Of a stretch of 8,071 nt of DNA, positions 1 through 6,563 are shown piece after piece. The position numbers and the translations under genes were made by a program. Within the stretch, counting starts at the first letter, position 1. Each line of letters begins with the position of its first letter. The notes beneath the pieces were generated by a model, which saw only the letters and a list, made by a program, of their open reading frames with translations, searched no databases and had not been told where the DNA came from. This DNA comes from Chloroflexota bacterium (GTDB taxonomy: Bacteria > Chloroflexota > Anaerolineae > Anaerolineales > DRKV01), in the NCBI GenBank assembly GCA_011051635.1, contig DRKV01000164.1, forward strand, positions 1-8,071. The letters run 5' to 3'.

Positions 1-75
1 AACTACCAAACCACCCAACTACCAAACTACCCAACTACCCGACTAATCGACCACCCGACTAATCGACTACCCAAC
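1..75. repeat. 8-bp short tandem repeat block (family A, RACTAMCC-like)
   Basis: From base 1 the sequence divides into nine consecutive 8-base units plus three bases, with no indel. The units are AACTACCA, AACCACCC, AACTACCA, AACTACCC twice, GACTAATC, GACCACCC, GACTAATC and GACTACCC. The second to fourth bases are ACT or ACC throughout, and the block is A+C rich on this strand. It probably continues left of the window. It ends directly before the AGGAG ribosome-binding site of ahcY at 76-80, so it lies in the 5' untranslated or promoter region of that gene. No clear -35/-10 pair is visible in it. It resembles in style the short tandemly repeated repetitive (STRR) sequences known from cyanobacteria. 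That is an analogy, not an assignment. Confidence 0.9.
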
Positions 76-85
76 AGGAGCCCTC

Positions 86-1342
86 ATGGAATACGACATC
101 AAAGACCCCAAACTGGCCGAAGGAGGCCGTCTGCGGATTGACTGGGCGGAGCGTGAAATGCCCGTTCTGCGCCAGATTCGCGAACGCTTCGCGAAGGAAC
201 GCCCCCTGGAGGGGATTCGCGTCTCGGCCTGCTTGCACGTCACGACCGAAACCGCCAACCTGATGCGTACCCTCCAGGCGGGCGGCGCGGACGTGGTGCT
301 GACCGCCTCCAACCCGCTTTCCACGCAGGACGACGTGGCCGCCGCCCTGGTGACGCACTTCGAAATCCCCGTTTTCGCCATCAAGGGCGAAGACAACGCC
401 ACCTACTACAAACACATCCACGCCGCCATTGACCACAAACCCCATTTCACGATGGACGACGGCGCGGACGTGGTCAGCACACTGCACAAAGACCGCCGCG
501 ACGCCCTGGCGGGAGTGATTGGCGGCACCGAAGAGACCACCACGGGCGTCATCCGCCTGCGGGCGATGGCTGCCGACGGCGCGTTGGAGTTCCCCATCAT
601 CGCCGTCAACGATGCCCTCACCAAGCACTTCTTCGACAACCGCTACGGAACCGGGCAATCCACCATTGACGGCATCATCCGCGCCACCAACATTCTCCTG
701 GCAGGCCGCACCTTCGTGGTGGCGGGCTACGGATGGTGCGCCCGCGGGCTGGCGATGCGGGCCCGCGGCATGGGCGCCAACGTGATTGTCACCGAGGTGG
801 ACCCCCTCAAGGCGCTGGAAGCCGTCATGGACGGGTTCCGCGTCATGCCGATGATTGAAGCCGCTCCCCAGGGCGACATCTTCTGCACCCTGACCGGCGA
901 CATCAACGTGGTTGACAAGCACCACTTCGAGGTGATGAAGGACGGCGCGATTGTCGCCAACTCCGGGCACTTCAACGTGGAAATCAACATCCCCTCCCTG
1001 GAGGAGATGGCCGTGGAGAAGCGCCGCGTCCGTCCTTTCGTGGATGCCTACCGCATGCCCGACGGACGCGTCATCCACATTTTGGGCGAAGGCCGCCTCA
1101 TCAACCTGGCCGCCGCCGAGGGACACCCCGCCAGCGTGATGGACATGTCTTTCGCCAACCAGGCCCTCAGTTTGGAGTACATGGTCAAGAACGCCGACAA
1201 ACTGGAAAAGAAAGTCTACGCGGTGCCCAAAGACATAGACAACGACATCGCCCGCCTGAAACTGGCTGCCATGGGCGTCGAGATTGACACCCTCACCGAG
1301 GAGCAAATCCGCTACCTCAACTCCTGGCAGGAAGGCACATAG
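86..1342 (+). CDS. ahcY: Adenosylhomocysteinase (S-adenosyl-L-homocysteine hydrolase), short thermophilic/archaeal type
   Basis: A cytoplasmic NAD-dependent enzyme that reversibly splits S-adenosylhomocysteine into adenosine and homocysteine, relieving product inhibition of methyltransferases. The 418-residue length fits the short form that lacks the insertion of animal-type enzymes. Visible active-site positions (family numbering in brackets) are H51 in CLHVTTETANL (H55), D125 (D131), E150 in EETTTG (E156), K180 (K186), and D184-N185 (D190-N191). Further landmarks are NSGHFN and EGHPASVMDMSF. The NAD-binding loop is GYGWCARG at 214-221. Oddities: the last Gly of GxGxxG is Ala219, Thr189 stands where Cys195 is usual, and the C-terminus ends in SWQEGT without the canonical KPDHYRY tail. 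The first two differ from the classical enzymes, and the tail loss fits the thermophilic subgroup. The ATG has an AGGAG ribosome-binding site five bases upstream. Some archaeal homologues prefer S-inosylhomocysteine, and this cannot be excluded from sequence. Confidence 0.96.
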   Translation: MEYDIKDPKLAEGGRLRIDWAEREMPVLRQIRERFAKERPLEGIRVSACLHVTTETANLMRTLQAGGADVVLTASNPLSTQDDVAAALVTHFEIPVFAIKGEDNATYYKHIHAAIDHKPHFTMDDGADVVSTLHKDRRDALAGVIGGTEETTTGVIRLRAMAADGALEFPIIAVNDALTKHFFDNRYGTGQSTIDGIIRATNILLAGRTFVVAGYGWCARGLAMRARGMGANVIVTEVDPLKALEAVMDGFRVMPMIEAAPQGDIFCTLTGDINVVDKHHFEVMKDGAIVANSGHFNVEINIPSLEEMAVEKRRVRPFVDAYRMPDGRVIHILGEGRLINLAAAEGHPASVMDMSFANQALSLEYMVKNADKLEKKVYAVPKDIDNDIARLKLAAMGVEIDTLTEEQIRYLNSWQEGT

Positions 1343-1358
1343 CAATCTCACCCGAAAC

Positions 1359-1390
1359 GCAAACAGACCGGCAGCCGCCGGTCTGTTTGC
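1359..1390 (+). terminator. Strong hairpin 3' of ahcY, probable terminator (possibly bidirectional)
   Basis: A perfect 14-bp stem (1359-1372 pairs with 1377-1390) closes a four-base AGCC loop, starting 17 bases after the ahcY stop codon. The downstream tail on the + strand (TAAATGG) has no proper T-run, but the 3' arm itself contains TTT. On the minus strand the stem is followed by GTTTC. It lies between two convergent genes, where a two-way terminator is expected. Confidence 0.75.
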
Positions 1391-1400
1391 TAAATGGAAA

Positions 1401-1418
1401 GCGGCACCGAGATGCCGC
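1401..1418 (-). terminator. Short hairpin, probable terminator of the minus-strand lipoprotein gene
   Basis: GCGGCA (1401-1406) pairs with TGCCGC (1413-1418) across a six-base loop. Read on the minus strand it follows the lipoprotein stop codon by about 33 bases and is trailed by TTTCCATTT, a weak T-rich tail. It sits next to the stronger 1359-1390 hairpin, so minus-strand transcripts would meet two hairpins in succession. Confidence 0.55.
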
Positions 1419-1451
1419 ACTCAAAAACGCAAAGGAATTATCGGGGGAGCC

Positions 1452-2018
1452 TCATTTCAGAAACTCCACGCTTTCGGCAATCCGGCGCAGACGCTCGCTG
1501 TGGATGCCTCCGGCGGTGGTATCCATGGTGAAGACGGCTGCCGCCATATCGTTATGGACGATAGCCGTCAGGGTGAAAGCGCCCGGCTGGTCGAACATGC
1601 TCCCCGTGTAACGCGCAAAAGCGGCAGGGTTGTCGTGAATGGTAAGAGTCTCGACTTCGCCGTCGGGTTCCAGCACGCCGCCCAAAGCCTGGAAATTCTC
1701 GTGGTACACGTTCAACAACTCCACGGGGTCGGTGATGTTCTTGAAATCCGCCGTGGGGAAAGTGGCAATCACAACACCGGCTCCATCGGGGACAACCGGC
1801 GAACCGAAATTGGCTTCGTTGTCACTGAAGTATAGACCGCCATCCTCGGATTTCACCGCCCAGGCTTCAGGGTAAGAGACGCGGATTCCGAGAGCATCTT
1901 CGGTGTGGGTCGCCCACGGCTCGGAGGGGGTGGGAGTGGCGGCAGGGGAGGCGGCTCCGCCGCAAGCCGTCAGCGCCAGGGCTGCGGCCAGCAAGACAAT
2001 AAGGTACTTTTTGACCAT
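1452..2018 (-). CDS. Secreted lipoprotein with PsbP/Mog1-like domain, function unknown
   Basis: A 188-residue protein. It opens with MVKK, a hydrophobic segment (residues 5-18) and a lipobox LTAC with the lipidated Cys at 19, followed by a Pro/Ala/Thr/Ser-rich linker (about 20-34). This predicts export and anchoring on the outer face of the cytoplasmic membrane. The mature part starts LGIRVSYPEAW (43-53). The 'φxφxYPxxW' pattern and alternating strand-like segments resemble PsbP/Mog1-fold lipoproteins, which is a fold-level guess only. No catalytic motif is visible. An in-frame start 15 codons upstream would add MPKEHIFPYTG before the signal peptide. I chose the ATG at 2018 because it gives a normal signal sequence and has AGGAG 11 bases ahead, a rather long spacing. 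It lies 66 bases downstream of the SDR gene on the same strand. Confidence 0.85.
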   Translation of the reverse strand: MVKKYLIVLLAAALALTACGGAASPAATPTPSEPWATHTEDALGIRVSYPEAWAVKSEDGGLYFSDNEANFGSPVVPDGAGVVIATFPTADFKNITDPVELLNVYHENFQALGGVLEPDGEVETLTIHDNPAAFARYTGSMFDQPGAFTLTAIVHNDMAAAVFTMDTTAGGIHSERLRRIAESVEFLK

Positions 2019-2055
2019 GCGAGAAGTTACTCCTGTGTATGGGAAGATGTGTTCC

Positions 2056-2072
2056 TTCGGCACCGTGCCAAA
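2056..2072. promoter_or_regulatory. Near-perfect palindrome, candidate operator ahead of the lipoprotein gene
   Basis: TTCGGCACCGTGCCAAA is a 17-base inverted repeat centred on C2064, with seven of eight arm positions matching. It lies in the 66-base gap between the SDR stop codon and the lipoprotein start. A one-base loop makes an RNA hairpin unlikely, so a DNA-binding site for a dimeric regulator fits better. A possible -10 box (TAGAAT, minus strand 2087-2082) would place it just downstream of a transcription start, but no good -35 accompanies it. Confidence 0.35.
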
Positions 2073-2084
2073 GGCGGGACAATT

Positions 2085-2876
2085 CTACCGCAAGCGCAGG
2101 GGGCGGGTGTAAAAACGCGTCTGAATCCAGTCGCTCAGGGCAGGCAAATGGCTGTTGAACCACAGGACGGGGTGAAACCACCAGGGCACAATCACGCTGC
2201 GCCTGCGGCGCGCCACCATGCGGTAGATGATTTCCGCCGTTCGTTCAGAGGTCAGCGTCATCCAGGCGGGGGCGGCGGTCTTCCGTTTGGTGCCGATGTG
2301 CTGGCCAAATTCCGTCGCTACGGGGCCGGGATAGAAACCCAGAACATGCACATTGAAGACGGCAACTTCGCGGCGCAGGGCTTCGGTGAAGCCGCGCAGG
2401 GCGAACTTGGTCGCCGCGTAGACGCTGTACCCCGGCGCGGCTACCCATCCGGCCACGGAGGAGACGTTGAGAATCACGCCGCTGCGGCGCTCTGTCATGT
2501 GCGGCAGGACGGCCCGCGCCGCCCACATCACGCCCAGGACATTGACGCGCACCTGCGCTTCGATATCCTCCACCGGGCGCAGGTTCTCCAGCCAGCGCAG
2601 ACGCCCGAAACCGGCGTTGTTGACCAGCACGTCAATCTGTCCCCAGGCATCCAGCGTGGATTGCACCATCCTTTCCACGGCCTGATGGTCGGAGACATCC
2701 GTCGGTACGACCAGGGCTTCGCCGCCCGCGAGGCGGATTTCCTCCGCCAGGGCTTCGAGGCGTTCCCGTCGGCGGGCGGCCAGCGCGACGCGGTAACCGC
2801 GGCGGGCAAATACTTTGGCGGCGGCCTCCCCAATGCCGGAGGAGGCGCCGGTGATGAGGGCTACAGGAGGGTTCAT
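2085..2876 (-). CDS. Classical short-chain dehydrogenase/reductase (SDR family), substrate unknown
   Basis: A 263-residue Rossmann-fold NAD(P)-dependent oxidoreductase, probably cytoplasmic. All SDR hallmarks are present in order: the nucleotide loop TGASSGIG (9-16), D60 after the third strand, NNAG (86-89), N112, S140 in NVSSVAG, and the YxxxK pair Y153/K157 in YAATK. The Arg-rich segment AARRRERL (33-40) after the second strand favours NADP(H) over NAD(H), as known for the family. The C-terminal part is unusually aromatic and hydrophobic (PWWFHPVLWF) and ends basic, which may allow membrane contact. The ATG at 2876 starts MNPPVALITGASSG, the normal distance to the glycine motif. Longer in-frame starts would translate the upstream 8-bp repeat and are rejected. 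No Shine-Dalgarno sequence precedes the ATG because the repeat block begins at the very next base. Confidence 0.93.
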   Translation of the reverse strand: MNPPVALITGASSGIGEAAAKVFARRGYRVALAARRRERLEALAEEIRLAGGEALVVPTDVSDHQAVERMVQSTLDAWGQIDVLVNNAGFGRLRWLENLRPVEDIEAQVRVNVLGVMWAARAVLPHMTERRSGVILNVSSVAGWVAAPGYSVYAATKFALRGFTEALRREVAVFNVHVLGFYPGPVATEFGQHIGTKRKTAAPAWMTLTSERTAEIIYRMVARRRRSVIVPWWFHPVLWFNSHLPALSDWIQTRFYTRPLRLR

Positions 2877-2980
2877 GAGATGGGGAGATTGGGTGATGAT
2901 GAGGTGGGGAGGTGGGGAGATGAGGAGATAATGAGGTCGGGAGGTGATGAGATGAGAAGATGGTGAGATGATGAGATGAG
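2877..2980. repeat. 8-bp short tandem repeat block (family B, GAGRTGRK-like)
   Basis: Thirteen consecutive 8-base units without indel. Examples are GAGATGGG (2877), GAGGTGGG (2901 and 2909), GAGATGAG (2917, 2949, 2973), GAGATAAT (2925) and GAGATGAT (2965). Nearly every unit follows GAG-purine-T or a one-base variant. The block starts at the base adjacent to the SDR start codon and therefore forms its whole immediate upstream region. A six-base stretch, GGAGGA (2981-2986), follows it. Confidence 0.92.
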
Positions 2981-2990
2981 GGAGGAACGC

Positions 2991-3011
2991 TGCACGCTGT
3001 ACTTTGTACCT
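2991..3011. repeat. 7-bp short tandem repeat (family C, TGTACNN)
   Basis: Three heptamers in a row: TGCACGC (2991), TGTACTT (2998) and TGTACCT (3005). They link the octamer block on the left to the ACTT block on the right. The same TGTACNN unit appears on the opposite strand at 8037-8071. Confidence 0.7.
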
Positions 3012-3066
3012 TTGCACTTGCCCACTTTCACACTTGCAAACTTGCCACTTTCACACTTGCTCACTT
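3012..3066. repeat. 8-bp short tandem repeat block (family D, NNNNACTT), first copy
   Basis: Seven units all end in ACTT: TTGCACTT, GCCCACTT, TCACACTT, GCAAACTT, a 7-base GCCACTT, TCACACTT and GCTCACTT. The last unit (3059-3066) contains the stop codon of the minus-strand patatin gene (3061-3063), so the array runs into coding sequence. A second block of the same family, in the same orientation, lies at 7745-7814. Confidence 0.9.
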
Positions 3067-4164
3067 CTCAAACGCCCGCTCTGCGGCCTCCCTCCCCAGG
3101 CGGATGAGGGTACGGGAGTATTCGTCGTAATCCAGGATGCGGGCCGCGGGGAAGAAATCTTGCGGGGCGGCGATGCGCACGTGTACCAGGCGATGCCGCC
3201 GCGGCCGGACGTTGTTCTCGATTTCCTGCTCGGCCAGGTCATTGAAGAAGCGAATCTGACGCAGACGCTCCCGGAAAGAGGCCAGCAAAGCCCAGTCCAG
3301 CGTCCAGGTGATGGCTTCATCGAAGGACTGGGGCAAGCCGCGGGAGCGGGGGGGAGAATCCCCGGCCTCATCCCACCAGGGGGTCATCAAAACCACGACC
3401 ACTTCCATCGGGATTTCTACAGGAACATCGCGGATGACATCCAGCGCCGCCCCCAAGGGGGTGTTGGCGACCACCGCCCCGTCCCAGTACACATCGCCGG
3501 TTTCTTCGTCCCGCGTCCAGGGATAGACCAGCGGGATGCTGCAACTCGCCATGATGCGGTTGAGGGTGACTCCCTGAATCACATCGGGGCGCGCTTCCCC
3601 CGTCCAGCGGTTGCGGATGTCCCGATTGCTGAACAGAACCCGGCGTCCGGTCTGCACGCTGGTGGCCGCAATCAACAGCGTGACCGGGCTGGAAGCCAGG
3701 GCATCTTCCTTCAAGCCGAAAGTGTGGCGCAAAGTGCGCTTGAGCGGTCCCGTATCCAGCAGATTGACCCATTTCCCCACCAGTTTCTCGCCCAGCCACC
3801 CCGGCAGCAGGGGCAAGGGAGGCCAGAAAGCGGCAGGGACGGGCGAGGTGGCCTCCTCAGGGGGAACGGTTGGCAAAGGGACGCCCAGAGCGGCCTTCCA
3901 GGCCCGATTGGCAAACCAGCGCGCCAGCGGCTTCATGCCGGGAGGCAGCCCCTGGATGTCCTTCTCCCGCAGAGCCAGCCAGATGCGCTCCAGTTCCTCG
4001 GCAGCAATCCCCTGAGCGATAGCCGCCCCGTTGACCGCGCCGATGGAGGTGCCAACCACGATTTGCGGCTGCCAGGAAATTTCGCTCAGGTAACGGTACA
4101 CACCGGCGTGAAAAGCGCCGCGTCCACCACCGCCGGAGAGAATCAGGGTGCGTACAGGCTGCAT
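3061..4164 (-). CDS. Patatin-like phospholipase (serine lipid acyl hydrolase)
   Basis: A 367-residue patatin-domain protein with a Ser-Asp dyad that hydrolyses ester bonds of phospholipids or other acyl lipids. The oxyanion-hole loop is SGGGGRGAFHAG (10-21). The nucleophile elbow is GTSIG with Ser40, and the catalytic Asp is D228 in WDGAVVANTPL. The Ser-Asp spacing of about 190 residues is normal. The Pro-rich stretch around 95-123 looks like a family-variable insertion. There is no signal peptide, so action on the inner membrane face or soluble lipid is likely. The ATG at 4164 is preferred over an upstream TTG at 4191 because AAGGAAG lies just before it and MQPVRTLILSGGG is the usual N-terminus. 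It is the first gene of a minus-strand group with its own promoter at 4209-4237. The natural substrate cannot be read from sequence. Confidence 0.94.
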   Translation of the reverse strand: MQPVRTLILSGGGGRGAFHAGVYRYLSEISWQPQIVVGTSIGAVNGAAIAQGIAAEELERIWLALREKDIQGLPPGMKPLARWFANRAWKAALGVPLPTVPPEEATSPVPAAFWPPLPLLPGWLGEKLVGKWVNLLDTGPLKRTLRHTFGLKEDALASSPVTLLIAATSVQTGRRVLFSNRDIRNRWTGEARPDVIQGVTLNRIMASCSIPLVYPWTRDEETGDVYWDGAVVANTPLGAALDVIRDVPVEIPMEVVVVLMTPWWDEAGDSPPRSRGLPQSFDEAITWTLDWALLASFRERLRQIRFFNDLAEQEIENNVRPRRHRLVHVRIAAPQDFFPAARILDYDEYSRTLIRLGREAAERAFEK

Positions 4165-4208
4165 GGGACACTTCCTTTTCGAGCGAGGCAAGGAGGAAAC
4201 GTGAGGGG

Positions 4209-4237
4209 ATTATCCCGTAGAAAACGGAAAACGTCAA
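4209..4237 (-). promoter_or_regulatory. Sigma-70-type promoter for the patatin gene
   Basis: On the minus strand TTGACG (4237-4232) and GATAAT (4214-4209) are separated by exactly 17 bases, five of six matches to each consensus box. The start point would fall near 4202, giving a leader of about 38 bases that contains the AAGGAAG ribosome-binding site. It may drive patatin, SDR and lipoprotein together, although the repeat tract at 2877-3066 lies in between. Confidence 0.75.
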
Positions 4238-4300
4238 CTTGGGCGTTCGCAAGGGGTGCAGACAAGATGTGTAGAATGGCGGCGGGAGCATCGTCCTTGC

Positions 4301-4413
4301 GGGCAGGGCTGGAACCCCTGCCCTGATACCATCAAGTCCGCAGAGCGGACTTCCTCCCTGCCAGCGGGGGACTTCCAGTCCCCCGCGCCGACGGCAAAGG
4401 CGACAGCCGTTGG
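4301..4413. repeat. Array of four hairpins between divergent promoters
   Basis: Four inverted repeats follow each other. (1) 4301-4308 pairs with 4316-4323 (8 bp, loop CTGGAAC). (2) 4334-4341 pairs with 4345-4352 (8 bp, AAGTCCGC/GCGGACTT, loop AGA). (3) 4364-4373 pairs with 4377-4386 (10 bp, loop TCC). (4) 4388-4395 pairs with 4406-4413 (8 bp with one G-U pair, 10-base loop). The first, read on the opposite strand, and the third both have a G-run, then TTCCAG, then a C-run. This suggests one degenerate palindrome family with compensated stems, like REP or small miniature elements. No coding sequence is evident here. The remaining 4238-4300 shows nothing recognisable. Confidence 0.7.
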
Positions 4414-4435
4414 AGTCATTCACTTTTCCGCGCAA

Positions 4436-4461
4436 ATCAGCGGGCATCAGCGTCATCAGCG
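4436..4461. repeat. Three direct copies of ATCAGCG
   Basis: ATCAGCG occurs at 4436-4442, 4446-4452 and 4455-4461, with starts 10 and 9 bases apart, about one helical turn. It lies 54 bases upstream of the -35 box of the acyl-CoA synthetase promoter. It could be a cluster of binding sites or a short degenerate repeat of the kind seen elsewhere in the window. Confidence 0.45.
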
Positions 4462-4496
4462 TTCTTCAAGTGACTTTTCTGCATTTCTTGAGTGCC

Positions 4497-4514
4497 CCCG
4501 CGAAGAGACGCGGG
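4497..4514. promoter_or_regulatory. Inverted repeat abutting the rightward -35 box, candidate operator
   Basis: CCCGCG (4497-4502) and CGCGGG (4509-4514) form a perfect 6+6 inverted repeat around AAGAGA. It ends at the base immediately before TTGATT, the -35 box of the acyl-CoA synthetase promoter. This position suits a repressor or activator of that promoter. Function is inferred from position only. Confidence 0.4.
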
Positions 4515-4542
4515 TTGATTCGCATCCAAGTGCGGGTATAAT
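4515..4542 (+). promoter_or_regulatory. Sigma-70-type promoter for the acyl-CoA synthetase gene
   Basis: TTGATT (4515-4520) and a perfect TATAAT (4537-4542) are separated by 16 bases. A start near 4549 would give a leader of about 55 bases. That leader holds a 6-bp hairpin (GGTTCC 4562-4567 with GGAACC 4577-4582) and a strong AAGGAGG ribosome-binding site (4592-4598), six bases before the ATG. Confidence 0.75.
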
Positions 4543-4604
4543 TGACCCACACGTTGAAACCGGTTCCCCGGCGAAAGGAACCCCATCACGGAAGGAGGAG
4601 CATC

Positions 4605-6560
4605 ATGCCGGAAAGTTTTGATTTCGGGGGCGAAATCGTCTGGCGTCCCACCCCGGAGTACATCGAGAACGCCAATCTCACCCGCTTCATGCGTCAGCAC
4701 GGCATTTCGGATTTTGAAGAACTGATGCGCCGCTCCACCGAGGATGTGGCCTGGTTCACCGAAGCCGTGCTGAATTTTTTGGACATCCGGTTCTACCAGC
4801 CCTACACCCAGGTGGTTGACCTCTCCAAAGGCATCCAGTGGCCCCGCTGGTGCGTGGACGGCAAGATGAACATCGTCCACAACTGCGTGGACAAGTACAT
4901 CGGCACGCCCACCGAGGGGCAGGCCGCCTACATCTGGGAAGGCGAGGAGGGCGGAACCCGCACGGTCACTTACGGCGAACTCTACCGCCTCACCAACCAG
5001 GCCGCCAACGCTCTGCGGGAACTGGGGCTGGGCAAGGGCGACGCCATCGGCATCTACATGCCTATGGTTCCCGAAATCGTCCCCGCCTTGCTGGCAATCG
5101 CCAAAATCGGGGGCATCATCCTGCCGCTCTTCTCCGGCTACGGGGTGGAAGCCGTCTCCATGCGCCTGGCGGACGCCGACGCCAAAGCCCTCTTCACCGC
5201 CGACGGCGTTTTCCGCCGCGGCAAGCCGGTCAACATGAAGGCCGTGGCCGATGAGGCCGCCAAACGCGTCCCCACCCTGAAGCACATGATTGTCGTCAAC
5301 CGCATCGGGCTGGAGATTCCCATGCAGGAGGGCCGCGACCACTGGTGGGATGCCCTCGTCCCCCGGCAGGCGGAGGAAGCCCCCACCGAGGTTACGGAGG
5401 CCGAGGACACCCTGATGGTCATCTACACTTCGGGGACGACGGGCCGCCCCAAAGGCGCAGTCCACACCCATTGCGGCTTCCCCATCAAAGGCGCGCAGGA
5501 TATGTCCTTCGGAACCGACCTGCATCCCGGAGAAATCCTGTACTGGATGAGCGATATGGGCTGGATGATGGGTCCCTGGCTGGTCTTCGGGGCGCTCATC
5601 CTGGGAGGGACTTTCTTCATTTACGACGGCGCGCCCGATTACCCGGCTCCCGACCGCATCTGGGATATGGTCGAGCGCCACAAAATCACTACCCTGGGAA
5701 TTTCGCCCACCCTGGTGCGGGCGCTTATCCCCAAAGGCGACGAGCACTGGCAGAAGCACGACCTTTCTTCGCTGCGCTTCTTCGCCTCCACCGGCGAACC
5801 GTGGAATCCCGACCCGTGGATGTGGCTCTTCGAGAAGGTCGGCGGGGGGAGGCGTCCCATCATCAACTACTCCGGCGGGACGGAAATCTCCGGCGGCATT
5901 GTGATGGGCAACCCCATCCTGCCGCTCAAGCCCTGTGCCTTCTCCGGCCCCTGCCCCGGCATCGCCGCCGATGTCTTCGACGAGAACGGCCAGCCGGTAC
6001 GCAATCAGGTGGGCGAACTGGTCATCAAAGCCCCCTGGATTGGGATGACCCGCGGCTTCTGGAAGGACCCGCAGCGCTACATCGAGACGTACTGGAGCCG
6101 CTGGGAGAACGTCTGGGTACACGGCGATTTTGCCGCCATTGACGAGGACGGCCTGTGGTACATCCTGGGGCGCTCGGACGACACCATCAAGATAGCCGGG
6201 AAACGCCTCGGCCCCGCGGAGGTGGAATCCATCCTGGTGGAGCACGAGGAAGTGATGGAAGCCGCCGCCATCGGCGTGCCGCACGAAATCAAGGGCAGCG
6301 CTCTGGTGCTCTTCGCGGTACTCAAGCCGGGTTACGAACCCTCCGAAGACCTGCGCGCCGAACTGCGCCGGATGGTCGTCGAGGCGATGGGCAAAGCCCT
6401 GGCCCCCAAGGCGATACTCTTCGTAAACGACCTGCCCAAAACGCGCAACGCCAAAGTGATGCGCCGCATGATTCGCGCCGCCTACCTGGGGCAAGACCCC
6501 GGCGACACCTCCGCCCTGGTCAACCCCGAAGCCGTGGAGGAAATCCGCAAGGCGAGGTAG
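4605..6560 (+). CDS. AMP-forming acyl-CoA synthetase of the acetyl-CoA synthetase family, probably not acetate-specific
   Basis: A 651-residue ANL-superfamily ligase that activates a carboxylic acid with ATP to an acyl-adenylate and then to acyl-CoA. The N-terminal cap domain typical of acetyl/propionyl-CoA synthetases is present (WCVDGKMNIVHNCVDKY, about 83-99). The phosphate loop is YTSGTTGRPKG (274-284), the A5 motif is NYSGGTEISGG (421-431), the A7 region is HGDFAAIDEDG, and the hinge is GRSDDTIKIAGKR (522-534). The catalytic Lys617 lies in PKTRNAKVMRR and is the residue that protein acetyltransferases modify in Acs. In acetate-specific enzymes the A5 motif reads WWQTETG, whose second Trp closes the acyl pocket; here the aligned residue is Gly425. 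A larger acid is therefore likely, but its identity is unknown. The start at ATG 4605 is set by the AAGGAGG site; an upstream in-frame extension is rejected. Confidence 0.93.
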   Translation: MPESFDFGGEIVWRPTPEYIENANLTRFMRQHGISDFEELMRRSTEDVAWFTEAVLNFLDIRFYQPYTQVVDLSKGIQWPRWCVDGKMNIVHNCVDKYIGTPTEGQAAYIWEGEEGGTRTVTYGELYRLTNQAANALRELGLGKGDAIGIYMPMVPEIVPALLAIAKIGGIILPLFSGYGVEAVSMRLADADAKALFTADGVFRRGKPVNMKAVADEAAKRVPTLKHMIVVNRIGLEIPMQEGRDHWWDALVPRQAEEAPTEVTEAEDTLMVIYTSGTTGRPKGAVHTHCGFPIKGAQDMSFGTDLHPGEILYWMSDMGWMMGPWLVFGALILGGTFFIYDGAPDYPAPDRIWDMVERHKITTLGISPTLVRALIPKGDEHWQKHDLSSLRFFASTGEPWNPDPWMWLFEKVGGGRRPIINYSGGTEISGGIVMGNPILPLKPCAFSGPCPGIAADVFDENGQPVRNQVGELVIKAPWIGMTRGFWKDPQRYIETYWSRWENVWVHGDFAAIDEDGLWYILGRSDDTIKIAGKRLGPAEVESILVEHEEVMEAAAIGVPHEIKGSALVLFAVLKPGYEPSEDLRAELRRMVVEAMGKALAPKAILFVNDLPKTRNAKVMRRMIRAAYLGQDPGDTSALVNPEAVEEIRKAR

Positions 6561-6563
6561 GGC

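Noticed and set aside
2082..2110. Full promoter (TAGAAT with a -35) for the lipoprotein gene inside the end of the SDR gene
   Set aside because: The -10 is plausible, but the position 17 bases upstream reads ACACCC, far from the -35 consensus. It is not called as a feature.
2877..3017. N-terminal extension of the SDR protein through the repeat to an upstream start
   Set aside because: It would translate the octamer array into a Ser/Pro/His/Leu/Ile-rich peptide (...PHLIITQSPHL...). The SDR fold begins normally at the ATG at 2876.
4165..4191. TTG start at 4191 for the patatin gene
   Set aside because: It lacks a ribosome-binding site. The ATG at 4164 has AAGGAAG at good spacing and gives the usual distance to the glycine loop.
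4256..4621. A 121-codon plus-strand open frame in the divergent control region
   Set aside because: It runs through the hairpin cluster, the ATCAGCG repeats, the promoter and the ribosome-binding site of the synthetase gene. The composition is not protein-like and there is no ribosome-binding site.
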